Of a stretch of 64,000 nt of DNA, positions 17,704 through 26,675 are shown one piece after another; the first letter of the stretch is position 1, and every line of letters starts with the position of its first letter. The DNA is taken from assembly GCA_002328485.1 (NCBI GenBank), contig DCUF01000082.1:21982-85981 (forward strand). Direction: 5' to 3'. The stretch is from Deltaproteobacteria bacterium UBA2221 (GTDB lineage Bacteria; Desulfobacterota; Syntrophorhabdia; Syntrophorhabdales; WCHB1-27). The notes below the pieces were generated by a model. That model worked only from the letters and a program-made list of their open reading frames with translations. It ran no database searches and had not been told where the DNA came from. Made by a program: the position numbers and the translations under genes.

Positions 17704-18852
17704 ATGAAGATCGCCAACATCATCGGGGCTCGTCCCCAGTTCGTCAAATATTTTCCCGTCGCCAAGGCCGTTGAATTGCACAACACCTCCTCTGGCGCAA
17801 GGAGGATTACGGATGTCCTCATCCATACAGGCCAGCACTATGACTACGAGATGTCGAAAGTGTTTTTCGACGAATTGGGAATCCGTACCCCGAATTATCA
17901 TCTTGAAGTGGGGTCGGGAACCCATGGCGAACAGACAGGCGAAGCAATGAAGAGGGTCGAGAAAGTCCTGCTCGACGAGGCGCCTGATCTGGTAGTCGTT
18001 TACGGGGATACCAATTCTACCCTCGCAGGGGCGTTGGCCGCCGTCAAGCTTCATATTCCTGTGGCTCATATCGAAGCAGGGCTTCGTAGCTTTAACAGAA
18101 AGATGCCTGAGGAGATCAACCGCGTCTTGACCGATCACGTCTCTTCTCTTCTCTTCTGTCCAAACCCAAGGGCAACGGAAAATCTGAGAATGGAGGGCAT
18201 TTGTGCAGATCTCAACAATGGGATCCTGATGAATTCCGAAACCCTTCAAAACCTCGACTTTCTGCCCGAGCGGAGTGTTCTTAACGTGGGTGACGTAATG
18301 TATGATGTGCTCCTTCTTGCCGCCGAGGTTACTGAGGACAAATCAGCCGTTGCCAACAGGCTTGAACTTTCTCATAAAGACTACCTGCTTCTGACACTCC
18401 ATAGGGCTGAAAACACGGATGATCCCACAAGGTTTTCAGAAATCGTGCGCTTTGTGAACGATATTTCTTCAGGGAAAACGGTGGTCTTCCCAATGCACCC
18501 AAGAACAAGAAAGGTTTATGCAGCCTCTTCGGACAAATTTCACTCGGCAGTGCAAATCATTAGCCCTGTCGGATACTTCGATTCTCTTGCTCTCATGAAA
18601 CACAGTGGTCTTGTGATGACAGATTCAGGCGGAATGCAGAAGGAAGCCTTCTGGCTGAAGGTTCCTTGCATCACCTTAAGAAACGAGACGGAATGGGTGG
18701 AAACCGTAGAAAGCGGATGGAATGTGCTCTATAGTGAGTACAAGGGTCGACATTCTCCAACTGATTCTATCAATACGGTTTACGGAGACGGACTTGCGGC
18801 CCAAAGAATCGTGGGTGCCATTGAGCGTTACCTGTGGGGTAAGACCTCTTAA
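17704..18852 (+). CDS. wbpI: UDP-sugar 2-epimerase (WbpI/WecB family)
   Basis: Non-hydrolysing UDP-N-acetylglucosamine 2-epimerase family, 382 residues. Visible signatures: NIIGARPQFVK at the start, TGQHYDYEMS, YGDTNSTLAGALAA, HIEAGLRSF and DSGGMQKEA. WecB makes UDP-ManNAc; WbpI converts UDP-GlcNAc3NAcA to UDP-ManNAc3NAcA. Because WbpB, WbpD and WbpE are in the same locus, the WbpI role is favoured, though a WecB role cannot be excluded. Confidence 0.8.
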   Translation: MKIANIIGARPQFVKYFPVAKAVELHNTSSGARRITDVLIHTGQHYDYEMSKVFFDELGIRTPNYHLEVGSGTHGEQTGEAMKRVEKVLLDEAPDLVVVYGDTNSTLAGALAAVKLHIPVAHIEAGLRSFNRKMPEEINRVLTDHVSSLLFCPNPRATENLRMEGICADLNNGILMNSETLQNLDFLPERSVLNVGDVMYDVLLLAAEVTEDKSAVANRLELSHKDYLLLTLHRAENTDDPTRFSEIVRFVNDISSGKTVVFPMHPRTRKVYAASSDKFHSAVQIISPVGYFDSLALMKHSGLVMTDSGGMQKEAFWLKVPCITLRNETEWVETVESGWNVLYSEYKGRHSPTDSINTVYGDGLAAQRIVGAIERYLWGKTS

Positions 18853-18892
18853 AAATGAACATGTGCTCAGAGCGAACCGAGAGGAGCGGAAT

Positions 18893-20197
18893 TTGGTCGA
18901 AAGGAACAGAAAGGACGCCACAAGAGACGTGAGAAGAAGAATCTGCATTCTCTCCTTTTCCCACATAGCCCGTGATGCAAGAGTACTGAGGCAAGTAAAG
19001 TACCTCGCTCCGTATTATGACCTGACGGTAATCGGTTTCGGACCACCTCACAAAGACTGGCAGAATGCCCCGAACGTGAAGTGGATAGATCTGAATCAAC
19101 CAGGCGGTGGTTCGTTTTCTGTGCATTCAGCTTCAAGCCCGGCCATTTCTTTGGGGCGTTTCCACGGAGCCAGAATGGCAAAAAAGGTCTTTCCGAAGGT
19201 GAAGAATTTTGTGCGTACAAATGCAGCAAGAGCGATAAAGGTCGCAGCAATACTTGCACCCGAACTCTACTACCAGGTCTGGATACGACAGTGGGGGCAC
19301 GCCGGAGCTCTCGAATCCATTCTTTCGGAGCCGTGTGACATCTATCACGCTAACGACTGGGATGCGTTACCCGCTGCAGCGGAAGCTGCTCGGCAGAGTA
19401 GAGGCAAATTAGTCGTGGACCTGCATGAGTATGGGCCACTCGAGTGGGAGGAGAAGCGTGATTGGTGGCTTACCCGTCGGATGGTCATGCACTTTCTGCG
19501 GGAATATGGGCTCGGGGCCCAAGCTTGGATCACCGTTGCGCCTTTGATCGCAGACAGATACCGAAACGAATTTCACATGAATCCTCTCGTCATCAGGAAT
19601 GTTTCCGAAAGAATCGATCTTCCGTCCAGAAGGGTAAATCCCGAAAAGATTACATTGGTCCATCATGGCGGAGCATCCGGCGTCAGGAGGCCGGAAGACA
19701 TGATACGGGCTGTGGGGTTGTCAGATTCGCGATACAGTCTGAATTTGATATTTCTTCAGAACGATTATGTAAAGAAACTCAAAGAATTGGCCGATGCGGC
19801 AGCCCCGGGGCGAGTACAGTTTCACGAACCGGTGCCTCCGGAAGATATCGTGAGACGGATCTCTCAGTTCGACGTAGGTCTCCATTTTATACCGCCCACG
19901 AGTTATAATAATCTGGTCTCCCTGCCGAACAAGTTTTTCGACTTCATCAACGCCGGTCTGGCGGTCTGCATCGGCCCCTCGCCTTCCATGGAAGAGATCG
20001 TCAAGCAATATGGCCTTGGATGCATATCCCCTTCCTTTGAACCCAATCAGATTGCAGCACTGCTTAATCGGACGAGTGCCCATCAGTGGGATGCGATGCG
20101 GGAAGGTTCGCGAAAGGCTTCTGAGGAACTAAATGCACAACGGGAGATGGAGAAACTCGTGACACTGTACGAAGGACTGTTTCAGAGAGATAACTAA
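18893..20197 (+). CDS. Glycosyltransferase, GT4-like
   Basis: About 434 residues. The fold starts at RRRICILSFSHIARDARVLR; a mid-protein IYHANDWDALPAAAEA and C-terminal segments FDVGLHFIPP and SLPNKFFDFINAGLA follow the GT4 donor-binding layout. TTG 18893 is preferred as start because GAGGAG lies six bases before it; a GTG at 18863 is also in frame, and the frame further upstream overlaps wbpI. Donor and acceptor are unknown. Confidence 0.7.
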   Translation: MVERNRKDATRDVRRRICILSFSHIARDARVLRQVKYLAPYYDLTVIGFGPPHKDWQNAPNVKWIDLNQPGGGSFSVHSASSPAISLGRFHGARMAKKVFPKVKNFVRTNAARAIKVAAILAPELYYQVWIRQWGHAGALESILSEPCDIYHANDWDALPAAAEAARQSRGKLVVDLHEYGPLEWEEKRDWWLTRRMVMHFLREYGLGAQAWITVAPLIADRYRNEFHMNPLVIRNVSERIDLPSRRVNPEKITLVHHGGASGVRRPEDMIRAVGLSDSRYSLNLIFLQNDYVKKLKELADAAAPGRVQFHEPVPPEDIVRRISQFDVGLHFIPPTSYNNLVSLPNKFFDFINAGLAVCIGPSPSMEEIVKQYGLGCISPSFEPNQIAALLNRTSAHQWDAMREGSRKASEELNAQREMEKLVTLYEGLFQRDN

Positions 20198-20288
20198 AAA
20201 ACTTCGTTCCCTATGATTGTTGCAGTAGCCGACTGATCACTGATCCTCGATTTGCAATGATGGCAATATAAAGGGCTGACAACTCACC

Positions 20289-21638
20289 GTGCGTATCCTG
20301 ATTGTTTCATATTTCTTCCCTCCTCTTCATGCCGTTGCATCGTTGCGACCTGCATCTTGGGCTCGTACTTGGTCGGAGATGGGCCATGACGTGACGGTCT
20401 TGACCGTGCCGAAGGACAGGCTCCCCTTCACCGCCGGACGTCCCATGCCGACGACGGTGAAGGTCGTAGAACTGGGACTCCCGGAACTTTTCTATCGTAT
20501 ACGGCGGCTACACAAAGAGCATATTCAGCTCCGCGGCAGCAGCGCATCTTGCGATAGACCCACACCAATCAGAAGAATCGTGCGATGGCTTGATGACTAT
20601 CGGCTAAGAGTGGGCATTTTTGCCACCTGCAGAATGCCTGACCTCAGTGATCTCTGGATCCGGCCGGCAACTCAATGGTGCCGTAAGGCTGGACAATGGG
20701 ATCTCGCAGTGAGTTCTGCCGGCCCTTACTCAACACATCTTATAGCGGCCGATCTAAGAAGACAGGGGCTGACGCGCTTTTGGATTGCCGATTACCGGGA
20801 CCTTTGGGTGAACAGCCCAACGTGTACGGGGCTCTTCCCGTTCACGTTGGCGGAGAAAAGGCTTGAAAGGCGTGCGATGAAGCATGCAGATTTGATCACT
20901 ACGGTGAGTGCTCCCCTGGCCCATATTCTTTCAGAAAACTACGGCCACAAAAAAGTGAGAATTGTTGAAAATGGCTATGACCAACAGGATCTTGCTGACA
21001 TCCCCGAGGATCCGATCTTCCCTCAAGACGGCAAAGTCAGAATAGTCTACACAGGTGCCATCTACAAGGGAAGGCGAGATCCTGCTCCACTTTTTAGCGC
21101 AATCTCAAAGCTGGCCGTGGATGGCAGTACGAGGCACCTCCTTGATCGGCTCGAAGTCATCTTTTACGGCTCGATGACACATGTCCTCGCGAAGTCGGTC
21201 AAAGAACATAAAATTGATCCTTGGGTTCGTCTTCTTGGAACTGTCCCACGTTCGGATGCCCTAAGAATACAGAGGGATGCCCACGCCCTCCTTTTTCTGG
21301 AATGGGATGAAGGAGATGTGGATGGGATCGTCTCTGGTAAACTCTTCGAATATATGTCGTCAGGTACTCCCATTTGGGGAGTGGGTGTGACTGAAAAGAC
21401 AAGCACAGGCAAACTTATTCGAGACACCGGGACAGGGATCCTTTTTGGCGTAGATGTTGCAGGCATCGCCAGCGAATTGGTCGGTCTTCTGACCTCGTGT
21501 AAGAAGGAACCGGCCCACCCCGAACCCGATGTTCTTGCACGGTTCGAGAGGAGAACTCTGGCCGAACGGCTTCTCGTATTAGCGAGCGAACAAATCTCGT
21601 CGGCCCCCCTTATTTCAGAATGGGCGCCTGAGAATTGA
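20289..21638 (+). CDS. Glycosyltransferase, GT4-like
   Basis: 449 residues from a GTG start. MRILIVSYFFPPLHAVASLRP is a typical GT4 opening; DLWVNSPTCTG and later RIVYTGAIYKGRRDP and LFEYMSSGTPIWG correspond to the GT-B cleft and the donor-side motif. It overlaps the next glycosyltransferase by four bases (TTGA), indicating coupled translation. Confidence 0.75.
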   Translation: MRILIVSYFFPPLHAVASLRPASWARTWSEMGHDVTVLTVPKDRLPFTAGRPMPTTVKVVELGLPELFYRIRRLHKEHIQLRGSSASCDRPTPIRRIVRWLDDYRLRVGIFATCRMPDLSDLWIRPATQWCRKAGQWDLAVSSAGPYSTHLIAADLRRQGLTRFWIADYRDLWVNSPTCTGLFPFTLAEKRLERRAMKHADLITTVSAPLAHILSENYGHKKVRIVENGYDQQDLADIPEDPIFPQDGKVRIVYTGAIYKGRRDPAPLFSAISKLAVDGSTRHLLDRLEVIFYGSMTHVLAKSVKEHKIDPWVRLLGTVPRSDALRIQRDAHALLFLEWDEGDVDGIVSGKLFEYMSSGTPIWGVGVTEKTSTGKLIRDTGTGILFGVDVAGIASELVGLLTSCKKEPAHPEPDVLARFERRTLAERLLVLASEQISSAPLISEWAPEN

Positions 21639-22726
21639 GAAAGATAAAGATACTGGAAATCATTCCGTCATGCCAGAGAGGCGGTGTTCCGACAGTAGTC
21701 CACAACCTGATCAGCCGGCTCGACAAGGCGAAATTCGAGATCCATTTGGCCGCGCCCAATGACGGGCTTTATTACGATAGATTTTCCAGCACGTGTGCCG
21801 TCCATGACGTTTCGATAAGAGGCTATTATCCCTCAAGTATTTACATGATTCGCAAATTAGTAAAAACCTACGACATTGACATTGTGCACGGCCATGGCAA
21901 GGGTGCCGGGCTATACGGACGGTTGGCCACACTCGGGATGGGCGTAAAGAGAGCATACACACTCCACGGTTTTAACTGCGACCATTACATCCCCCTATTT
22001 AGGTGCCTGTATCTGACCGTCGAAAAGCTACTTTCCCGAGTGACGCACATGACCGTCGCCGTGTCGGATGGCGAGAAGAAACAGGCTGAGAAGGCAGGTA
22101 TCCTGCCAAAGGGAAGGGCCACGGTTATTCCCAACGGTATCGTACTAAACAAGGCACGGTCGGGGGAGAAGGGTTTTGCCCTGGGCACATTGTCGCGAAT
22201 TTGTCGAGCAAAAGGTCTTGAGTACCTGATAGAAGCGGTGGTTCTGTTGCGGGACAGGTATCCCGAGTTGATGTGCTACGTGGCCGGCGGAATGCCAAAA
22301 GGGGAAGAAGACTATGAAGCAGAGCTGAAGGCCATGATTCGCGACCGCGCCTTAGATGATAAGATCATCTTTCTTGGCGAGATCGGCGATATCGATTCGT
22401 TTTTCCACAAGATTGACGTGTATGTGTCTACCTCGCGCTGGGAGGGGCTACCTACCGCTGTGCTCGAGTCCTTTGCCGCGCGAGTTCCGGTGGTTGCAAC
22501 AGATGTGGTGGGCAATCGTGATCTCGTTAAGAACCTGAAGACGGGGATTTTGGTAAAGGCAGAAGATGGCGAGACGATAGCCGCAGGCATAGAGTATGCT
22601 TTCGAGCATCCCGATGAACTGTCTGCATTCACGGCAAATGCCTTTCGGGATGTTTGCGAGAATTACTCGGTCAACAATATGGTCAGCAGACACGAACTGC
22701 TTTATGAGAGTCTCCTTACGTCGTGA
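21635..22726 (+). CDS. Glycosyltransferase family 4 protein
   Basis: 363 residues from a TTG overlapping the previous stop. The N-terminal QRGGVPTVVHNLISRL and IVHGHGKGAGLYGR bind acceptor; LGTLSRICRAKGLEYLIEA and STSRWEGLPTAVLESFAARV are the standard GT4 donor motifs, with the E-x7-E arrangement. Probably adds one sugar to the lipid-linked repeat; linkage unknown. Confidence 0.8.
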   Translation: MRKIKILEIIPSCQRGGVPTVVHNLISRLDKAKFEIHLAAPNDGLYYDRFSSTCAVHDVSIRGYYPSSIYMIRKLVKTYDIDIVHGHGKGAGLYGRLATLGMGVKRAYTLHGFNCDHYIPLFRCLYLTVEKLLSRVTHMTVAVSDGEKKQAEKAGILPKGRATVIPNGIVLNKARSGEKGFALGTLSRICRAKGLEYLIEAVVLLRDRYPELMCYVAGGMPKGEEDYEAELKAMIRDRALDDKIIFLGEIGDIDSFFHKIDVYVSTSRWEGLPTAVLESFAARVPVVATDVVGNRDLVKNLKTGILVKAEDGETIAAGIEYAFEHPDELSAFTANAFRDVCENYSVNNMVSRHELLYESLLTS

Positions 22727-22735
22727 TGAGGGTAA

Positions 22736-23899
22736 ATGGCTACACGAGATAGACCAAAGGTCCTTCAGATCTTCAAATACTACTATCCCAACGTCGGCGG
22801 AGTGGAGAAGGTGGCCCAGGATATTGCCGAGGGGTTGAGAGGGCGGATAGGCACACAAATTCTAACTTGTCACGAGGCTGTGACGACGCTCCAGGAGAAT
22901 GTGAATGGGATTGAAGTGACCCGGGCTGGTCGATTATTCACACGCTTCTCTGTACCAGTCGCGCCGCGATTTCCCTTTCTAATGCGGCAAATGGCCCGCA
23001 AAGCCGATATCCTTCATTTTCATTTCCCCTATCCCCTCGCGGATGTTTCCCATCTGCTCGCTCGTCCCGCAGGAAAGGTGGTGGTCTGGTGGCACAGCGA
23101 TATCGTAAGACCGAGATTCCTCACGAAGCTTTACCGCCCCCTTCAGGTCCAATTCCTGAAAAAGGCCCATGCAATTATAGTTGCGGCACCCCAGCTTATC
23201 GATTCATCGCCGACGCTTGAGCGATTTAGAGACAAGTGCCACGTCATTCCCATAGGAATAGACGTAGGGCGTTTCATCCTCGATGAGGATAAACATGCTC
23301 AGGTACAGAAAATCAGGTCTCAGTATGGTCCGCGAATCGTCTTATTTGTGGGCCGGCTTGCTTACTATAAAGGCGTTGACTATCTTGTGCGTTCCATGAA
23401 AGATATCGACGGCACGCTGCTTATCGTTGGGGAGGGTCCGTTAGAGGCCGAGATGAAGGGGCTGGCTACCTCGATGGGCATCGAGGACAGATGCGTGTTT
23501 CTCGGAAAAGCGAGCGATGAACACCTTTCTCTCTACTATCACGCCTGTGATGTCTTCGTTTTGCCGTCCGTCGCTTCAACTGAGGCATACGGTATTGTGC
23601 AGCTCGAGGCCATGGCCTGTGGAAAGCCGGTGGTGAGCACCAGCTTGCCAACGGGGGTTACCTTCGTCAACATGCATGAACAGACCGGTCTTGTAGTCCC
23701 TCCTGCCGATGAACAGACCTTGGCGGCGGCGATCAACAAGCTTCTCGATGACCCGAGCACCCGGATGAAATATGGATCTTTTGCGAAAGAACGCGTGGAA
23801 CGAGAGTTTACCAATGCCGCCATGGTCGAGAAGGTCTATGGACTCTACAAGGGTGTCGCAGAAGCCCCATCAGAGCCGACCAAACGGAGGGCCCAGTGA
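22736..23899 (+). CDS. Glycosyltransferase family 4 protein
   Basis: 387 residues. FKYYYPNVGGVEKVAQDIAE at the N terminus, LFVGRLAYYKGVDYLV in the middle and STEAYGIVQLEAMACGKPVV near 280 give a complete GT4 enzyme resembling mannosyltransferases such as WbaZ. It starts nine bases after the preceding gene and overlaps the following phosphoglycosyl transferase by four bases. Confidence 0.8.
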   Translation: MATRDRPKVLQIFKYYYPNVGGVEKVAQDIAEGLRGRIGTQILTCHEAVTTLQENVNGIEVTRAGRLFTRFSVPVAPRFPFLMRQMARKADILHFHFPYPLADVSHLLARPAGKVVVWWHSDIVRPRFLTKLYRPLQVQFLKKAHAIIVAAPQLIDSSPTLERFRDKCHVIPIGIDVGRFILDEDKHAQVQKIRSQYGPRIVLFVGRLAYYKGVDYLVRSMKDIDGTLLIVGEGPLEAEMKGLATSMGIEDRCVFLGKASDEHLSLYYHACDVFVLPSVASTEAYGIVQLEAMACGKPVVSTSLPTGVTFVNMHEQTGLVVPPADEQTLAAAINKLLDDPSTRMKYGSFAKERVEREFTNAAMVEKVYGLYKGVAEAPSEPTKRRAQ

Positions 23900-24513
23900 A
23901 ACGTGTCTTCGATCTACTGCTGTCCGGCTTGGGACTGTTTGTCTCCCTACCTTTGTGGGTGTTCTTTGGGATTCTGATCAAAGTTCAGGACGGTGGACCG
24001 ATTTTTTACGGGCAGGAGAGGGTAGGCGAGAAGGGCAGGACCTTTAGCGTGCTGAAGTTCAGGTCGATGATCGTGGACGCCGAGGGGCAAACCGGTGTGG
24101 TCTGGGCTGTCGAAAATGACCCACGGGTCACGAAAATTGGCCGGCTGCTTCGTGCAACCGCCATGGACGAATTGCCGCAGCTCTGGAACATATTCAAAGG
24201 CGACATGAGCTTTGTGGGCCCACGGGCGGAAAGACCTGAGTTGGTGGAGCAGTTTGCGAGATCGATACAAGGCTATCGTGCTCGGCTGTCGGTGAAGCCC
24301 GGGCTTACTGGTTTGGCGCAGGTCTACGGCCGTTACGACACCCTTCCGCAACACAAGCTCAAATTCGACCGCCTCTACATAAAGAGACAATCCTTGGGCC
24401 TTGATCTCAGACTGATCATGCTCTCTTTTCTCATCTCTTTTACGGGAAAATGGGAGCACAGGGGGAAGAGAGTGGGCAAGAGGTTGCCTGCCCAGGGGTC
24501 TCAGGTCTCTTGA
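23896..24513 (+). CDS. Initiating phosphoglycosyl transferase (PglC/WbaP-like, monotopic)
   Basis: 205 residues: one N-terminal hydrophobic segment that would form a re-entrant membrane helix, then the bacterial sugar-transferase domain with FYGQERVGEKG, VLKFRSM, the Asp-Glu catalytic dyad in AMDELPQL (about residue 90) and KPGLTGLAQV. It transfers a sugar phosphate from a UDP-sugar to undecaprenyl phosphate. It is the short PglC-like form without the five-helix WbaP extension. PglC uses UDP-diNAc-bacillosamine, which fits the LegB/LegC/NeuD-type sugar this locus could make; that link is inference. Last gene of the glycan block. Confidence 0.85.
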   Translation: MKRVFDLLLSGLGLFVSLPLWVFFGILIKVQDGGPIFYGQERVGEKGRTFSVLKFRSMIVDAEGQTGVVWAVENDPRVTKIGRLLRATAMDELPQLWNIFKGDMSFVGPRAERPELVEQFARSIQGYRARLSVKPGLTGLAQVYGRYDTLPQHKLKFDRLYIKRQSLGLDLRLIMLSFLISFTGKWEHRGKRVGKRLPAQGSQVS

Positions 24514-24564
24514 TTTATTTGACCGGGGCGGTTAAAGTGAAGCGATTTGAGGAAGGATTTTGTT

Positions 24565-25743
24565 TTGCGAGGTGGCGCGGCATTGCATGAACATGACGTG
24601 GTCGTGATCGGCGCAGGCCCGGTCGGGTCCTACTGTGCCTTTGAGTTGGCCCGAAATGGGTTGGACGTCCTTGTTTTAGAAAAGAACCTTCCAGGGGAAT
24701 GCCAGCCTGTATGCAGCGGCGTTATAGGGACAGAGGCCTTCACGGAGTTCCCTCTTCCCGTCGACTCCATTATGAGCGAGGTCCGCGAGATAGTTCTCGT
24801 GTCGCCAGGGGGCCAGAAAGTTTTCTATCGTCCTGACGCGGTGCAGGCCTATGTGGTCAATCGAACGATGCTGGATGAGGGGCTGCGCATGCTGGCCCGA
24901 TCCAACGGCGCAGAGATCAAAGAAGGATCGACGTGTATCGGTCTGGAGGTGACCGACCGTAATGTCCACCTGCGGGTGTCGCCAGGCCCTGAGGACGTAA
25001 GGGCCAAAGTGGTGGTGATAGCCTCAGGCTACAACCCCGCCCTCACGAAAATGGTGGGTTTGGGTACGGTTCCGGGATTTGTTGAAGGGGTGCAGGCAGA
25101 GGCCGAGGTCGATGAGCTTGAGCAAACCGAAGTCTACCTTGGAAATACAGTTGCCCCCTCGTCGTTTGCGTGGTTGGTCGGTCTGCAAAGCGGCAGGGCA
25201 CGGATAGGTCTTACAAGCCGGGGACAAAGCCGCACTTTCTTAAGCTCCTTCCTCAGCAACCCCTTCGTCGAGGAACGGGTCCGTTTGACGGGCAAAGTGT
25301 ACAAGAAGATCATACCCTATGGGTTGCTCAAGAGAAGCTTCGGTGACCGGCTGATGGTGGTAGGAGAGGCAGCGGGTCAAGTAAAGACGACGACGCACGG
25401 AGGGGTTTACTATGGCCTGATCGGTGCGCGTATCGCAGGCGAGACCCTGCTTGGAGCCTGGAAGCGGCAGGATTTCAGCACGGCCATATTTGCTGAATAT
25501 GAACGGAAATGGCGCCAACTACTGGAGCCTGAAATAGCGAAAGGTATTCGCTTCCGCCGGTTCTTCTCGCATCTTACGGATGGTCAGATAGAATGGTTCT
25601 TTAAGATGAGCCAGAAGGACGGGATCATGGATCTATTGCACAAAAAGGCGAGATTCGACTGGCATGGAGAATTCATCTCCTCTCTGATCGAGCACGCTTT
25701 CTTCAAACGATACTTTGGGAGGGGGGATGAACCGACAGCGTAG
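24565..25743 (+). CDS. FAD-dependent oxidoreductase, geranylgeranyl-reductase-like
   Basis: About 392 residues with an N-terminal FAD site (VVVIGAGPVGSYCAFELARNG) and a later LMVVGEAAGQVKTTTHGGVYYG block, the GD-like motif of the geranylgeranyl reductase/FixC group. Such enzymes saturate isoprenoid chains or oxidise lipid-like substrates. Candidate starts are TTG 24547, 24565 and 24583; 24565 is chosen because GAGGAAGG lies seven to eight bases upstream. Its 3' end overlaps the selenoprotein gene by 17 bases. Proximity to an undecaprenyl-linked glycan locus may hint at a polyprenyl substrate, but that is a guess. Confidence 0.7.
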   Translation: MRGGAALHEHDVVVIGAGPVGSYCAFELARNGLDVLVLEKNLPGECQPVCSGVIGTEAFTEFPLPVDSIMSEVREIVLVSPGGQKVFYRPDAVQAYVVNRTMLDEGLRMLARSNGAEIKEGSTCIGLEVTDRNVHLRVSPGPEDVRAKVVVIASGYNPALTKMVGLGTVPGFVEGVQAEAEVDELEQTEVYLGNTVAPSSFAWLVGLQSGRARIGLTSRGQSRTFLSSFLSNPFVEERVRLTGKVYKKIIPYGLLKRSFGDRLMVVGEAAGQVKTTTHGGVYYGLIGARIAGETLLGAWKRQDFSTAIFAEYERKWRQLLEPEIAKGIRFRRFFSHLTDGQIEWFFKMSQKDGIMDLLHKKARFDWHGEFISSLIEHAFFKRYFGRGDEPTA

Positions 25744-26584
25744 AATCACCGTACTTGTGGCAGTAATCTCTCTGGTAAGCTTTTTTCTTTGCTGGTCTGA
25801 TGCCGCACGGGGCGCAAACAGCCAGAGACAGGGTCGTGCTCAGTGCGAGCCCTTGAGCGAAAAAGAGGCCCGTGCCATTCTTGACAGCCTCCGCCTGAAC
25901 GAGGCCAAGATACTGAAAATCCAGAGCAGCCCCATCCAGCAGTTGTGGGAGATCGCCTTAGAGAATCGCGGCCAGCGATTTGTGGTCTATGTGGACTGCT
26001 CCAAGACATACGTCATGCCCGGACCAATCATCGAGTATCGCACGGGAATGGACAGGACCCGTCAAAGAGTCGAAGACCTGAACCGGGATAAGAGGGTCAA
26101 TCTGGCTGGTCTGAAGCTGGACGAATCGCTGGTTATGGGCAACCGGGATGCGCCCATCAAGGTTATCGTGTTTCTCGACCCGGACTGACCATACTGCAAA
26201 AAACTTCATCTGGAGATGAAGGAGCTCTTGGAAAAACGGACCGATGTTGCCTTCTTTCTTAAGCTGACCCTTATTCGCAAGAACCCTGAGCTCGAGAAGA
26301 AATCCAGGGCAATCGTGTGCGGCAAATCCCTGAAGGCTTTAGACGACGCTTTTGAGGGGATAGCCCCACCTCCAAAAGAGTGCCCATCCAGGGAACTTGA
26401 GGAGAATACCAAGTTCATGGAGACAAATGGGTTTAACGGTGTGCCGCTTACCCTTTTCCCGGATGGCTCTATTCAGGCGGGATTTGTGGAGTCCAGCGTG
26501 CTCGAGAAGAGGATTGACGAGGCCGCTCGCTCTGCTGAGAAGAATGATGCCGCAAAGAGGGCACAGAACGGAAAAGGAAGGTAG
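25727..26584 (+). CDS. DsbC/DsbG-like thiol-disulfide selenoprotein (UGA read as Sec)
   Basis: One 285-residue protein interrupted by an in-frame TGA at 26186-26188 (position 154). Upstream are an N-terminal signal peptide (MNRQRRITVLVAVISL) and a DsbC-type N-terminal domain. Downstream the same frame continues PYCKKLH and runs 132 codons to a normal stop. The TGA replaces the first Cys of the thioredoxin-fold active site: VFLDPD-U-PYC. A later GFNGVPLTLF carries the conserved cis-Pro. A SECIS-like hairpin follows the UGA. The protein should act in the periplasm as a disulfide isomerase or reductase. Selenocysteine in Dsb-like proteins of deltaproteobacteria is established. ATG 25727 follows GGGAGGGG. 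A caller that treats TGA as stop would split it into two pieces. Confidence 0.88.
26186..26221 (+). promoter_or_regulatory. UGA selenocysteine codon and bacterial SECIS hairpin
   Basis: TGA at 26186-26188 is followed by a perfect 7-bp stem, CTTCATC (26204-26210) and GATGAAG (26215-26221), closing a four-base loop TGGA. The loop has a G in its second position and starts 22 nt after the UGA. Known bacterial SECIS elements have a G in the first two loop positions and 16-37 nt between UGA and loop, so this element fits. SelB would bind it to deliver Sec-tRNA. Confidence 0.8.
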
Positions 26585-26612
26585 GACCCACCCTAACCAT
26601 TTGATTTTATCG

Positions 26613-26641
26613 TTGACTTTGCGTGGTCGTCGTGAGAAAAT
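26613..26641 (+). promoter_or_regulatory. Possible rpsT promoter
   Basis: TTGACT (26613-26618), 17-nt spacer, GAAAAT (26636-26641). It lies between the selenoprotein stop and rpsT, so rpsT can be transcribed alone. Confidence 0.45.
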
Positions 26642-26675
26642 ACTCCTCTACCATTCAAGGCAACAGGAGGAGTAG

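Noticed and set aside
26186..26188. TGA as a nonsense mutation making the Dsb gene a pseudogene
   Set aside because: The rest of the frame is intact, the codon sits exactly at the catalytic Cys, and a SECIS-like stem follows; selenocysteine explains it better.
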